A DNA stretch of 64,000 nt from Schistocerca nitens (lineage: Eukaryota; Arthropoda; Insecta; Orthoptera; Acrididae). How positions within the stretch are numbered: the first letter of the stretch is position 1; every line of letters begins with the position of its first letter. Made by a program: the position numbers and the translations under genes. Where the stretch lies: contig NC_064622.1 in assembly GCF_023898315.1 (NCBI RefSeq), positions 357,907,234-357,971,233 on the forward strand. Reading direction: 5' to 3'. Below are positions 31,657 to 43,148 of the stretch, piece after piece. The notes beneath the pieces were generated by a model that was given only the letters and a program-made list of their open reading frames with translations, searched no databases and was not told the DNA's origin.

Positions 31657-33109
31657 CACACATCAAAAAAAAGTTTTGCATCACCTTGGTTACGAGAGTT
31701 CCTGAACCTGGACAGAAAATTGGAACAGGGATCAACAGAAATATCATTTCCACCCTTTTTATTGCTCACGAAAACCACACATTGCATGTTGTGCTACCAT
31801 ACAGCGAGACCTTCAGAGATGGTGGTCCAGACTGGTGTACACACTGGTACCACTAATACCCAGCAGCACGTCCTTTTGCATTGATGCATGTCTGTATTCG
31901 TCGTGGCATACTATCCACAAGTTCATCAAGGCACTGTTGATCCGGATTGTCCCACTCCTACACGGCGATTCGGCGTAGAACCCTCAGAGTGATTGGTGGG
32001 TCACGTCGTCCATAAAAAACCCTTTTCAGTCTATCCCAGGCATGTACGATAGGGTTCATGTCTGGAGAACATGCTGGCCACTGTAGTCGAGCGATGTCGT
32101 TATCTTGAAGGAAGTCATTCAGATGATGCGCACGATGAGGGCGCGAATTTTTGTCCATAAGACGAATACCTCGCCAATATTCTGCCGGTATGGTTGCACT
32201 ATCGGTCGGAGGATGGCATTTAGGTATCGTACAGCCGTTACGGCGCCTTCCAAGACCACCAGCGCCGTATGTCAGCCCCACATAATGCCATCCCAAAACC
32301 GCAGGGAGCCCCCACCACTCTGCACTCACTGGACAGTGTGTATAAAGCGTTCAGCCTGACCGGCTTTCCTTCAAATACGTCTCCGGCGATTGTGTGGTTG
32401 AAGGCATATGCGACACTCATCGCTGAAGAGAACGTGATGCCAATCCTGGGGGGTCCATTCAGCATGTTGTCGGGCCCACCTGTACCGCACTGCATGGTGT
32501 CGTGGTAGCAAAGATGGACCTCGCCATGGACGTCGGGAGTGAAGTAGCGTATCATGCAGCCTATTGCGCACACAGTTTGAGTCGTAACACGACGTCCTGT
32601 GGCTGCACGAAAAGCATTATTCAACATGGTGGCATTGCTGCTAGGGTTTCTCCGAGTCATAAGTCGTAGGTAGCAGTCATCCACTGCTATAGAGGCTCTC
32701 GGGCAGCCTGAGGGAGGCATGTCATCGACAGTTCCTGTCTCTCTGTATCTCCTCCGTGTCCGACCAACATCACTTTGGTTCACTCCGAGACGCCTGGACA
32801 CTTCCCTTGTTGAGAGCCCTTCCTGGCACAAAATAACGATGCGGACGCGATCGAACCGCGGTATTGACCGTCTAGGCATGGTTGAACTACAGACAACACG
32901 AGCCGTGTACCTCCTTCCTTGTGGAGTGACTGGAACTGATCGACTGTCGAACCCCCTCTGTCTAATAGGCGCCGCTCATGCATGGTTGTTTCATCTTTGG
33001 TCGGTTTTAATGACATCTCTGAACAGTCAAGGGGATACAATATCCACAGTCAATGTCTGCCTTCACGAGTTCTGGCAACTGAGGTGATGCAAAATTTTTT
33101 TGAAGTGTG
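31657..33109 (-). mobile_element. Tc1-like element between two direct repeats
   Basis: TIRs are CACACATCAAAAAAAAGTTT (left, after TA) and, in reverse, CACACTTCAAAAAAATTTTG (right). The right target dinucleotide reads TG, where TA is expected. It sits exactly at the junction of a head-to-tail duplication. The transposase on the minus strand is broken. Confidence 0.85.
31958..32879 (-). pseudogene. Tc1-like transposase, frameshifted, Glu to Val
   Basis: It begins with MPRRSIPRFDRVRIVILCQE at 32879, then HTH LSTREVSRRLGVNQSDVGR. Frame changes near 32565 and 32320 separate the segment with VLFSDECRICLQ (first Asp) from the last segment with SRPHRAHHLNDFLQ and SPDMNPIVHAWD. Active relatives read NPIEH, so the third catalytic residue is Val here. 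An insertion of one codon is also seen where DNARPH is usual. It is dead. Confidence 0.8.
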
Positions 33110-33455
33110 TGCTTCTCAATGCAACTTATGACGGAGCTACAACAGTTTATTTAAATTGTAAGATAAGTTGCGGACCTACTTTTCACCTGCAGAATGCTGC
33201 AAGTTCGTACACACTGTTCTGAGCGTGATTGACACTTGCTACGGATCTGAGGGCATTACACAGGTGCCATCCTGCTGGCTCGGCTTGCGATGCATTTATC
33301 GCGGTGTTTCCATGTTTTTGACCCTCCTCTATACGTATTGAACGCCTTACTTCCTCCAGGCCCACGTTGGTAAGAAATTGTGTGTGGGTGTGTGTATATT
33401 TTACCCATTAAGTTTCCTTCAGTGACAGTAGAATCAATAACATAGTCCGTAATAA
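33110..33455. repeat. direct repeat, right copy
   Basis: It starts CTTCTCAATGCAACTTATGA just after the Tc1-like element and ends CATAGTCCGTAATAAT. It is slightly shorter than the left copy because of small deletions. Confidence 0.9.
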
Positions 33456-34739
33456 TTTCAAATAGTCTGCAGTAACTGACCCCAAACATTAATACTCTGA
33501 TCTTCAAGTTCCTCAGATGGTGCGGATTCACAGCGGTCCAATATTTCTTCAATGATTTATTAAGGTTACTTCAGCACTGAAGAGAATTCTTTGAGGAAAG
33601 GAGCTATTGTTCTGAAATAGTGTCAAATCCTAACGACAGAATTCGATGTAGCTTTTGCATGCTCCGATTAGTATGATGATGAAGTGGCACGTAAAATGGA
33701 TGGAGGCTGTTTCCGCTAGCGCTGGTCAGAAGTATTTCAGTCAGTCGCAATTTCTTTGGAACCAATATGAAAATTACTAGCAAGAACTGGCGGATCATTT
33801 ATTTTATTCATTTCGTGCACTCTGCTCGCTGCATGGCAGCCCCTTACTCTCTGCGAAGTATTCCGGTCCTTCCAGTAGCTATTTCTGCTCGTTCGCCGAA
33901 TAGTCAATCTTGTTTGATACCATCTATCAGGATACTTTAGTAGGTATAACTCAACAGTTCTCTTCGTATGCGTAAGAAATTACGAGCAGCAGCGTAACAC
34001 AGCAGACGGTTCGATGTTATAAACAGGTAAAACCTTGAGCTCAAAACACTCGTAATTTCTTCGAAACTTCTTCTCGGAATTCCGAAAGCGGATAGTGGCT
34101 GACGTCGTCCCTGCGAGATCTACACTACTACCAGCAGTTATTACTGTGGCTTAATTTGAAAAAAATTGATGCTGATATATCTGTAGGTAATACAGTGATA
34201 GTAAACGATTATTCGTCCTTTTTGAGGCCTTTCTTACAATTCATCTTCTTGGAAACAGAATATTTAAGGTGAATAGTGTTGATGAATAAATCACTGTTTT
34301 CCCCAGAAATAATCCGAGTTTGAACACTTGTTTTTATTTCTGCATATGACACAGCAATCATTAGGAAATAGGTGGAATGTGATGCAACCGATTAAACAGA
34401 GTTGTGGATCGGATCAGCTAGCTGCTTGCGGACAAAAGGCTGTCGCCTTAAGGGGGGTAGGACGTCAAACGGGCCGACTTGGAGCAGGGGAGGTACCACA
34501 GTACATTTTAATTTCCACTGTCTATACTTTTACAAATAAATTCATAAAACTTTGTCAGCATGACCAGGAAAGATCCATGATTCAAACTCACAGCAATGGA
34601 AGCTGGGATATTCCCGTGAGCAACAACGTGTGTTTTCAAGCTGGCAAATTTTAGCCACCTCCGGTGGATTTTAGCTGTACTCAGTTATTTGAATTAAAGT
34701 GCACCAGCGGAATTTTCTGCCTTGTGACCATTAACGTTC
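33456..34739. other. unassigned spacer
   Basis: No gene or recognised repeat, only short ORFs. Confidence 0.4.
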
Positions 34740-35600
34740 CGCTTATCTGCCCTGGCCGTTGACGTAGATTCAGGCAGTTATTTTCCTCATCGTGTTGTCA
34801 CTGTCCTGCACGGTGTGTTGTTTGACAGCTCAATGCATAATTGGTTGTGGGCGCCAATACCTTCTACGTTGTTCCATTGAACTCCCTGTTGTGTGCTGGT
34901 CGCGTGAAGGGGAGGTTATCTTGTCGGTGGCTCCGTTGACTGTCTGTCGGTTGGGTTGTCGTTGGATAGACAATGCTTGGGCCGACTGCCTGTCTCACCT
35001 AAGCGAGCTTTAGTGTTTAAATTCCAGGCTGACCCTCGGAACTTCTGAGCGCCCTTGGGTGTACTGCCTTTTCTTGTTTGTTCTTCTTGTTTGTACTTGT
35101 ATGGCTTCTAGCCGATTTTTTGATTAAGGTTGTTTCGCCCTTAAGGTGTCAGATGGTTTGGACCTTCAACCTGACTTAAGAAATGTTTTACGTAAAGCCT
35201 TTGGCATTTTTAAAATTAATGTTATTGAGTCTTCAGCTGATTTTGAATTCAAGTTGTTTGCTCTTAAAGTGTCAGATTCTTTGTTCCTTCAGCCTAATTA
35301 AGGAACTGTTTTAAGATAAGGCTTTGCCTTTTAAATTTCTGATTTTGGCTGAGCTTTAAGTTATTGGCATTCAGCCATTTTTAAATTAAGGTGGTCTTGC
35401 CCTTAAGGCATGAGATTGTACGGCGCATTCAGCCGCTAATTAAGTTCCAAAACTAAAGGTCTTTTTTTTAAATGTTTCTTGGGTCTTGTAATGTTTGATC
35501 AAATAAAAGGTTGTATGTTGGAGTGTAACTGACAGCCGCTTCTTTTGGCCCCTTTCCACAACTTAAACTACCTGTCCTGTCCTGCGGGTGTACCAGGGCG
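34740..35600 (+). repeat. possible LTR or retroelement end with internal repeats
   Basis: A non-coding stretch ends with a polyadenylation-like AAATAAAAGG at about 35501 and TGTAACTGACAGCCGC. Within it, three diverged copies of a 125-140 bp unit (starting about 35108, 35233 and 35374) each hold a TTAAGG-T-GTT...CTTAAGG block. I recall similar ends on locust LTR elements, but no matching second LTR or coding region is present. Confidence 0.4.
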
Positions 35601-35624
35601 TCTCATTAGGTTTAGAGAAGGGTT

Positions 35625-35856
35625 GGGGTTGTTTGGGGGAGGAGACCAGACAGCGAGGTCATCGGTCTCATCGGATTAGGGAAGGACGGGGAAGGAAGTC
35701 GGCCGTGCCCTTTGAAAGGAACCATCCCGGCATTCGCCTGGAGCGATTTAGGGAAATCACGGAAAACCTCAATCAGGATGGCTGGACGCGGGACTGAACC
35801 GTCGTCCTCCCGAATGCGAGTCCAGTGTCTAACCACTGCGCCACCTCGCTCGGTGT
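35625..35856 (-). mobile_element. SINE type A, reverse
   Basis: The minus-strand tRNA-like head has TGGCGCAGTGGTTAGAC. Body phrases GGAACCATCCCGGCATTCGC and GGAGGAGACCAGACAG mark the family. The 14-bp TSD TTTAGAGAAGGGTT lies at 35611-35624 and 35857-35870. Confidence 0.95.
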
Positions 35857-35984
35857 TTTAGAGAAGGGTTTTGACAATCTGAATGAATTATACTGTTTAC
35901 AAATTATCAAGGGAGTAGAAATAAAATAAAAGGGGTGAAAACTGGTTTATAAGTTGTAGTGAAGTTATGAAGAGTCGAAGAACA

Positions 35985-36600
35985 TACAAGCAGTAAAGAA
36001 AACCAAGGAAAAATTTTGAAACGGAAGTTAAGTTCAGGGAGAAGAAATTAAAAGTTTGAGATTTGCAAATGAGATAATAATTCTCCCAGAGAAAGCAAAG
36101 GACTTGGAAGAGCTGCTGAACGGATAGGATAGTGTCTAAAAAGAGATTATGACATGAACGCCAACAGAAACAAAACAGGGGTAATGGAATGAGGTGAAAT
36201 TATGTAGGGCTACGCTTAGCGAATTACGTTTGGAAATAAACATATGGAAGTAATAGAAACGTTTTGCTGTTTGGGCAGCGAAACAACTGATGATGGCGCA
36301 AATGGAGAGAATATAAAATGCAGACTGGCTGTAGAAGGAAAAGTGTTTCTGAACAAAGAGCGAATCTGTTAGTATAGAATATGAAGTTAAGCGGTAGGAA
36401 TCTTTTCTGAAGGTATTTGTCTGCAGCTTAGCCTGGTGCGGATTCGAAACATGGACGATAAACAATTCAGACATGAAGGGAAGAGATGTTATTGAAATGT
36501 GGTGCTACAGAAGAACGCTGAAGACTAAATGAGTAGATCGTGCACCTGAAGAGTTACAAATTGGGTTGGGGAAAAAAGAAATGTATAGCACAACTAGCCT
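35985..36600 (+). pseudogene. RTE-like reverse transcriptase, heavily decayed
   Basis: Broken plus-strand frames recall the same RTE-like RT as 5940-6936: a LRFANEIIILP-like motif C at about 36055, CCLGSETTDDG-like at 36265, and an EMWCYRRTLKTK-like stretch at 36490-36530. It has many stops and indels. Confidence 0.65.
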
Positions 36601-36679
36601 AGAAGAAGGGATCGATTGATAGAACTGTTACAAAGCATTAAGGAATCGATGAAAGTACGTCTGAGGGAAAGAGATTTTC

Positions 36680-36812
36680 CAGGACGCTCACACAGCTGTT
36701 GTCGAATGGCTCCGTGACCAAGGAGCGGATTTCAATCGTTGTCGGATTGAGCGATTAGTACAACGTTCCGATCGTTGTTTGCAGAGACTTTTTGACAGTG
36801 TTGAAAAATAGC
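36680..36812 (+). pseudogene. mariner transposase C-terminal remnant
   Basis: The frame encodes HTAVVEWLRDQGADFNRCRI then QRSDRCLQRLFDSVEK and a stop. This resembles the last 40 residues of mariner-type transposases (DQG-F-GI, RCL). Nothing upstream in frame remains. Confidence 0.55.
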
Positions 36813-37031
36813 GCCAAGAATCTACGACATTTTTAGGTGGAGTGCAGTATTCAATAAAAGTTAGTTGCTCTGCCTTAATTACGTGTAAATTATTTTTTGA
36901 AGTCCCCTCGTTCCTTTATTTCAGGAAACGTTATCCTAAAAATACAAGGATAAAGCGCCAAGCCTCGCTGCTATTCTGGTACCGACTCATATCACGAAAG
37001 TACGTTCCCCTCTTCTTAGTCGGTGCTGAAA

Positions 37032-37230
37032 AATGGTTCAAATGGCTCTGAGCACTATGGGACTTAACTTCTGAGGTCATCAGTCCCCTAGAACTTAGAA
37101 CTACTTAAACCTAACTAACCTAAGGACATCACACACATCCATGCCCCAGGCAGGATTCGAACCTACGACCGTAGCGGTCGCACGGTTCCAGACTGTAGCG
37201 CCTAGAACCGCTCGGCCACTCCGGCCGGCG
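37032..37230 (-). mobile_element. SINE type B, reverse
   Basis: On the minus strand the head is GCCGGAGTGGCCGAGCGG and the B box GGTTCGAATCC, ending GAGCCATTTGAACCATTT. The 13-bp TSD GTCGGTGCTGAAA lies at 37019-37031 and 37231-37243. Confidence 0.97.
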
Positions 37231-37249
37231 GTCGGTGCTGAAAGTCTGA

Positions 37250-37780
37250 AAGTTTCGTCAGCAGTGAAGCTGTAAAAACTGAGCAACTGAGCGAGGTGAC
37301 GCAAATGGTAAAAGCTATAGATTTCAAACCAGCAGGTGTGTGCTTCAAAACCGTGCACGGCCTTTCAGAGTTAGATTTTTCGTGATTTCCTTAAATTATT
37401 TAAGGTGATTGTCAGAACAATTAATTTATATAGTGCGCTGTCGACTTCTCTTACCGTCCATGTTCAATCCGATATTGTGTTCAGTCCTTAATTACAGCGT
37501 CTTTGATGGGACATCAGGTCTAATTTTCTTTCCAGAGACGGAGTGGTAGCGAAATTCACAAGCAAGAAGAAAACTCGGTCTCTGTCTAAATATCCATAAA
37601 GAAGAAGTTTAGGAAACAAGTGAAAACCACAAACAAAAGGGGGTTTTGCTTCAATTCGTAAAGAGTTCGTTGATATATGTAAGAAGCTCTACAGAGCCTG
37701 GTTCAAAGACAACCAAAATCATAAACAATGCTTAGAGAAAGTCCTAAAAACGCTTACTTTTAGACCAATAGCTAGTAACA
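37250..37780. other. unassigned spacer
   Basis: No gene recognised between the SINE and the Tc1-like element. Confidence 0.4.
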
Positions 37781-37782
37781 TA

Positions 37783-39204
37783 CACTCCTGGAAATTGAAA
37801 TAAGAACACCGTGAATTCATTGTCCCAGGAAGGGGAAACTTTATTGACACATTCCTGGGGTCAGATACATCACATGATCACACTGACAGAACCACAGGCA
37901 CATAGACACAGCCAACAGAGCATGCACAATGTCGGCACTAGTACAGTGTACATCCACCTTTCACAGCAATGCAGGCTGCTATTCTCCCATGGAGACGATC
38001 GTAGAGATGCTGGATGTAGTCCTGTGGAACGGCTTGCCATGCCATTTCCACCTGGCGTCTCAGTTGGACCAGCGTTCGTGCTGGACGTGCAGACCGCGTG
38101 AGACGACGCTTCATCCAGTCCAAAACATGCTCAATGGGGGACAGATCCGGAGATCTTGCTGGCCAGGGTAGTTGACTTACACCTTCTAGAGCACGTTGGG
38201 TAGCACGGGATACATGCGGACGTGCATTGTCCTGTTGGAACAGCAAGTTCCCTTGCCGGTCTAGGAATGGTAGAACGATGGGTTCGATGACGGTTTGGAT
38301 GTACCGTGCACTATTCAGTGTCCCCTCGACGATCACCAGTGGTGTACGGCCAGTGTAGGAGATCGCTCCCCACACCATGATGCCGGGTGTTGGCCCTGTG
38401 TGCCTCGGTCGTATGCAGTCCTGATTGTGGCGCTCACCTGCACGGCGCCAAACACGCATACGACCATCATTGGCACCAAGGCAGAAGCGACTCTCATCGC
38501 TGAAGACGACACGTCTCCATTCGTCCCTCCATTCACGCCTGTCGCGACACCACTGGAGGCGGGCTGCACGATGTTGGGGCGTGAGCGGAAGACGGCCTAA
38601 CGGTGTGCGGGACCGTAGCCCAGCTTCATGGAGACGGTTGCGAATGGTCCTCGCCGATACCCCAGGAGCAACAGTGTCCCTAATTTGCTGGGAAGTGGCG
38701 GTGCGGTCCCCTACGGCACTGCGTAGGATCCTACGGTCTTGGCGTGCATCCGTGCGTCGCTGCGGTCCGGTCCCAGGTCGACGGGCACGTGCACCTTCCG
38801 CCGACCACTGGCGACAACATCGATGTACTGTGGAGACCTCACGCCCCACGTGTTGAGCAATTCGGCGGTACGTCCACCCGGCCTCCCGCATGCCCACTAT
38901 ACGCCCTCGCTCAAAGTCCGTCAACTGCACATACGGTTCACGTCCACGCTGTCGCGGCATGCTACCAGTGTTAAAGACTGCGATGGAGCTCCGTATGCCA
39001 CGGCAAACTGGCTGACACTGACGGCGGCGGTGCACAAATGCTGCGCAGCTAGCGCCATTCGACGGCCAACACCGCGGTTCCTGGTGTGTCCGCTGTGCCG
39101 TGCGTGTGATCATAGCTTGTACAGCCCTCTCGCAGTGTCCGGAGCAAGTATGGTGGGTCTGACACACCGGTGTCAATGTGTTCTTTTTTCCATTTCCAGG
39201 AGTG
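37783..39204 (-). mobile_element. complete Tc1-like element, DD32E spacing
   Basis: It is 1422 bp between TA duplications (37781-37782 and 39205-39206). The 32-bp TIRs start CACTCCTGGAAAT and differ at four positions. One uninterrupted transposase gene lies on the minus strand. This is the best-preserved mobile element of the window. Confidence 0.95.
37938..38960 (-). CDS. Tc1-like transposase, intact 340 aa
   Basis: A DDE transposase that would cut and paste its own element at TA sites in the nucleus. The start is the ATG at 38960 (MPRQRGREPYVQLTDFERGR), chosen because homologues begin here although the frame is open further upstream. An N-terminal HTH (FERGRIVGMREAGWTYRRIA) is followed by a second one around GVSARTIRNRLHEAGL, the catalytic VVFSDESRF, GIMVWGAISY, FQQDNARPHVSR and SPDLSPIEH. 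The second Asp and Glu are 32 residues apart by my count, two fewer than canonical Tc1. All three catalytic residues are present. HVLD appears where relatives often have HVWD. Confidence 0.93.
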   Translation of the reverse strand: MPRQRGREPYVQLTDFERGRIVGMREAGWTYRRIAQHVGREVSTVHRCCRQWSAEGARARRPGTGPQRRTDARQDRRILRSAVGDRTATSQQIRDTVAPGVSARTIRNRLHEAGLRSRTPLGRLPLTPQHRAARLQWCRDRREWRDEWRRVVFSDESRFCLGANDGRMRVWRRAGERHNQDCIRPRHTGPTPGIMVWGAISYTGRTPLVIVEGTLNSARYIQTVIEPIVLPFLDRQGNLLFQQDNARPHVSRATQRALEGVSQLPWPARSPDLSPIEHVLDWMKRRLTRSARPARTLVQLRRQVEMAWQAVPQDYIQHLYDRLHGRIAACIAVKGGCTLY

Positions 39205-39527
39205 TAGATGTAACTACCTACTAGATGGCCATATATTTAGTCTCGTTGTTGACTTCTTTTGCGGACAAAAATGATCACTATATCCTAAAATTCGAAGAGG
39301 TTTGTAGAGCATTCGTACAGTCAATAAGGCCTTTGCCAAATATAAACTAAAAAGTGAGGAAGTACATTGCGAAATTAATCCGATTTTATTAGTAGGTCAC
39401 TTACTTTCAAACTTAAAAACCCTGAGTTACAAGTTGCTTCTACGTCGCCTCCTCCTAGGAGACCCATTGACATGAAGATAAAATTGTTAAGGTTAGAAAT
39501 TGCTCTTGGAAAAATGTAAATGTTGTT

Positions 39528-39724
39528 GCGTCAGATAAATCGGAAATTGGACATTGGTGATAAGTTCTATGTGACCAAATTGTTAAGGTCATCGGTCCAT
39601 AAGCTTACACACTACTTGATCTAACTTAAACTAACTTACGCTATGGACTACACACACACCCATGCCCAAGGGAGGACTCGAACGCCCTAGACCGCGCGGC
39701 TACCCCCCGCGGCGTCAGATAAAT
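39528..39724 (-). mobile_element. SINE, variant head, with 13-bp TSD
   Basis: The SINE is 39541-39711 on the minus strand; the head has GCCGCGCGGTCTAGGGCGTT and a B box GTTCGAGTCC. The TSD GCGTCAGATAAAT lies at 39528-39540 and 39712-39724. The same variant occurs at 49636-49829. Confidence 0.9.
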
Positions 39725-41339
39725 AAAAAGATACCTTACACAGTAATAATACGTTTCTGTATATGTTGTACTTTGTTTAAAAGAGACTGTCGCGATAAAT
39801 AGTTCTTTAGTATGTAGTGTACAGTTGTGGTGACCGTCTCCTGATATTACCAGTATTTCCCTTTCTCCTGCACAACGTGTAGAATATTCTGATCACACGG
39901 AGAAGCCAATGCGTGCGCACGATAGCACGTGAAACATGATCCGAAATTAAATACACGGCTTGGCTGCAGGAAACTCACGCGAACTTTTATTTCATTACGG
40001 TAATAAGTCATATTTAGCAGGAATCAACCTGGAGTGGAAGCACTCTGCTATATTGAAGTGTGGTAAACGAAACGGTGACATGTAGATAGGAGTTCAATTA
40101 GCTAATTCACACAGTAGCCCTGTCTTTATCATGGTCAGTGTACGTGACATGGATATTCACAGGAAAAATCGTATGTATTCGGGTTGATGGCTGGAGTTTA
40201 AATGATAGTTTATTAAATTGTGTATCATGATAGCTTCAAGTTATGAAAGTCTGTAACAGGGGCGGAGCGTCGTAATCAACTATCAAATGAAAGAAAATAA
40301 TTTGATGCCACTTGGTAAATCATAGATAAGGAACAATCAGTCTGGCGCTGAAAAAATATCTTCTCGATATTTTACGGCTGGGGCGACGAACGCGCCATCA
40401 TCTTCTCAGGTCGTGGAGTAGTTGTTGCAGGCGCGAACCCGTGTCTGCAAGCGTCCATCACACCTGCAACAGAAGTAGAAGAAGATGAAGAAGAAATTAA
40501 TCATAAGATTGCAGCAATAACGAGCATACACAAACATGAGAAAAAATCAGAAAATCACCTTAAATATATAAAATAAAGTAATTGAGCTATGTCTGTTTAC
40601 AGCAGAATGTCAAAGCTCTACCCCCACAGCAATCCATGAACGTGCCTGTGTTTCAGCGTTGTACTTGGGACGTGTTAGGTGTGTTGACATTCGGAAGACG
40701 ATTAGTTTGCAGATACTCTGGCTGGGTTGGGACTCTGCATCGCAGTTGGACGATAGAAAAATCAACCTACATTTGGTAATGTAAGCAATAGGAGCATATA
40801 TACACTTCCACATTAGTTGAAGCATTTGAAAAAATCTGAAAGTATGGAAAAAACGGATAATGTGGAAAACACGGTAAAAATGTAAAAAATACGATAAAAT
40901 CTGGATACGACATCGTCATACAGGATATCTATATTCATATATGTGGTAATAGCCGATTTTTTTTGTAACATAAACACTAGACCAAAGTGTCTGGAGATGT
41001 CTTGGATGATTTACTGGAAATCTGCATTTATGTACTAAGGAAGACAACTATTAAAATCACAGCACTATCTGATCCAAAAATGGCTGATAGATTTGCGCAA
41101 AAGTTTGAGAGAGCTCGCAGACTTAATTAAAAAAAAAAGAAAAGTGGAGTTTGTTATTTATTGAGGGCAAGGGAGAGACATGACGCCACACATACACTTA
41201 TAAATAAAAAAGCTTTATACGGATGGAGTAATGGGTAGAGGGGGGGCTATATATAAGTTCTTAATGTGACGACTAGATATGAGAGAGGAACTGACACCAC
41301 ATATGCTTTAATGTTTGAAAGACGGTGCATTCCAGAGAG
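39725..41339. other. unassigned spacer
   Basis: AT-rich with simple A/T runs near 40850-41140. Two short ORFs on opposite strands at about 40600 have no recognisable family. Confidence 0.4.
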
Positions 41340-42981
41340 ACATGGTGACAAGAAGAAATTGAGTCTGGCTGTGAAGCTATCTGGAATCGAGTAACGGGCC
41401 TAGGTGAACTCAAGTTAACTATCGGATGTTTTTACGGGCGTTCTAGTTCCGCTGCAATACTTGTAAAATCATTCAAGGAAACTCTACCTACATTGTGCAG
41501 TACTAGTGACCTTAATCTACCGGGTATAGACTGGGATGTCTATGATTCACTGCCGGTGATACGAACAGACAGTCTTGTAAAGTACTCTTGAACACATCTA
41601 CCGAAAATTACCTTGAACAACTAGTTCGGTAGTCCACGCTCAATGGTAATATTTTAGACCTTGTAGATACAAACCGGCCTGACCTTATCAACAGTATCAG
41701 TATAGAGACAGGGATTTGGGATAATGAAATCATGATAGCCATGATGGTTACTAAAGTTAATAAATCCATCAAAAAGACTAGGGAGTACTTATGCTAGAAA
41801 AATCATATAGGTAGTTGTTGGCAACCCACTGAAACGATGAACTGACATAATTTAGACTCAATGCTACGGACATGAAGGAATTATGAGCAAAGTTTAAAAT
41901 GTCGTTAATCACGCTTTGGAGGCGTACGCATCAAGTAAGTGGATTAAGGATGGGAAAGACCCGCTGTGGTTTAGTAATCAATTCTGGAGAGCACAAAATG
42001 CTGAGGAAACAGAGATTGTTGCACTCCCGGTTCAGGAAAGAATGCACAAATGTCGACAGGCAAAAGTTAATAGAAACTCAGCGTCCTGATCGATGCACAA
42101 AGCACAACAACTTCCACCATCATAAGTTGGTAAAGATCTTGTCGGGAAGCCTAGAAAATTCCGGTCATACGTAAAATCACTAAGTGGGCCTAGGGCAACT
42201 GTCCAGTCCCTCGTTGACCAGTTTGGTGCGGCAATAGAAGACAAGAAACGGAAGTTTTAAATTTTGCGTTTAAGAAATCATTTGCCCACGAGGATTGTAC
42301 AAACATAGCGTCTTTTGACTGTCGCACAGACTCCTGCATGTAGGACATAGAAATAGGCTTCCCTGACGCAGAGAAGCATCTGACAGAGTTGAAAGCAAAT
42401 AAGACGCCAGGTCGATATCGAATTCCAATTCGGTTTTATAGAGAGTACTCTGCAGCATTAGCCCCTCACTTAGCTTGCATTTATGGCGAATCTCTCGCCC
42501 AGTCCGAAGCGATTGGAAAAAGGTGTAGGTGACTCCGGTACATAAGAAGGGTACAAGAACGCACGCGTAAAATTACAGACCAACATCCTTAACATCGGTT
42601 TGCTGCGAAGTTCTTGAACATACTGTATACTCAGTTCGAATGCAGTAAATTTCTTTGAGGCCGAAAAGATTATTCCTGCGAATCAGCACGGTTTTAGAAG
42701 CGTCGCTCGTGCGAAACTCAGATTGCCCATTTCTCACTTGATATACTGCGAACTATGAATGAAGGGCAACAGGCAGATTCCATATTCGTAGATTTCCGAA
42801 AGGCATTTGACACAGAGCCCCACTACAGACAGTTAACGAATGCACGAGCATGTGAAATAGCTTTTCAGATATTTGAGTGACTCGAAGACTTTTTGAGTAA
42901 TAGAAGCCAATACCTTGTCCCCGACGGCGATTATTGATCAGAGACAAGGCCATCGTCAGCAGTGGTCAGGGGAAGTGAATA
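41340..42981 (+). mobile_element. CR1-like LINE, endonuclease to RT, decayed
   Basis: The segment SDLNLPGIDWD (41500) marks the end of the endonuclease domain, followed by the linker and an RT with LTELKANKTPGRYRIPIRF (about 42390). Then comes NQHGFRS, and in another frame QQADSIFVDFRKAFDT (motif A, about 42770). There are many frameshifts. It stops where a SINE begins. Confidence 0.8.
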
Positions 42982-43148
42982 CTGGGATTAGGGCTGGGTT
43001 GGGTTGTTGTGGGGGAGGAGACCAGACGGAGAGTCATCGGTCTTACCGGATTAGGGAAGGAGGGGAAGGAACCATCCCGGCATTTGCCTGGAACGATTTA
43101 GGGAAATCACCGAAAACCTAAATCAGGATGGCCCGATGCGGGATTGAA
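42982..43148 (-). mobile_element. SINE type A, reverse, head truncated
   Basis: It carries the family body phrases GGAGGAGACCAGACGG and GGAACCATCCCGGCATTTGC, read in reverse. It stops at GGGATTGAAC, before the tRNA A box. Confidence 0.8.

Noticed and set aside
31252-33455. An LTR retrotransposon bounded by 400-bp direct repeats
   Set aside because: The material between the repeats is a Tc1-like element with its own TIRs, and the repeats contain another Tc1 end, not LTR features.
38961-39176. N-terminal extension of the intact transposase
   Set aside because: The frame is open upstream of 38960, but the extension has no transposase similarity, runs to the TIR, and homologues start with MPR at 38960.
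38425-39224. Long plus-strand open frames over the Tc1 element
   Set aside because: These are antisense shadows of the GC-rich intact transposase on the minus strand.
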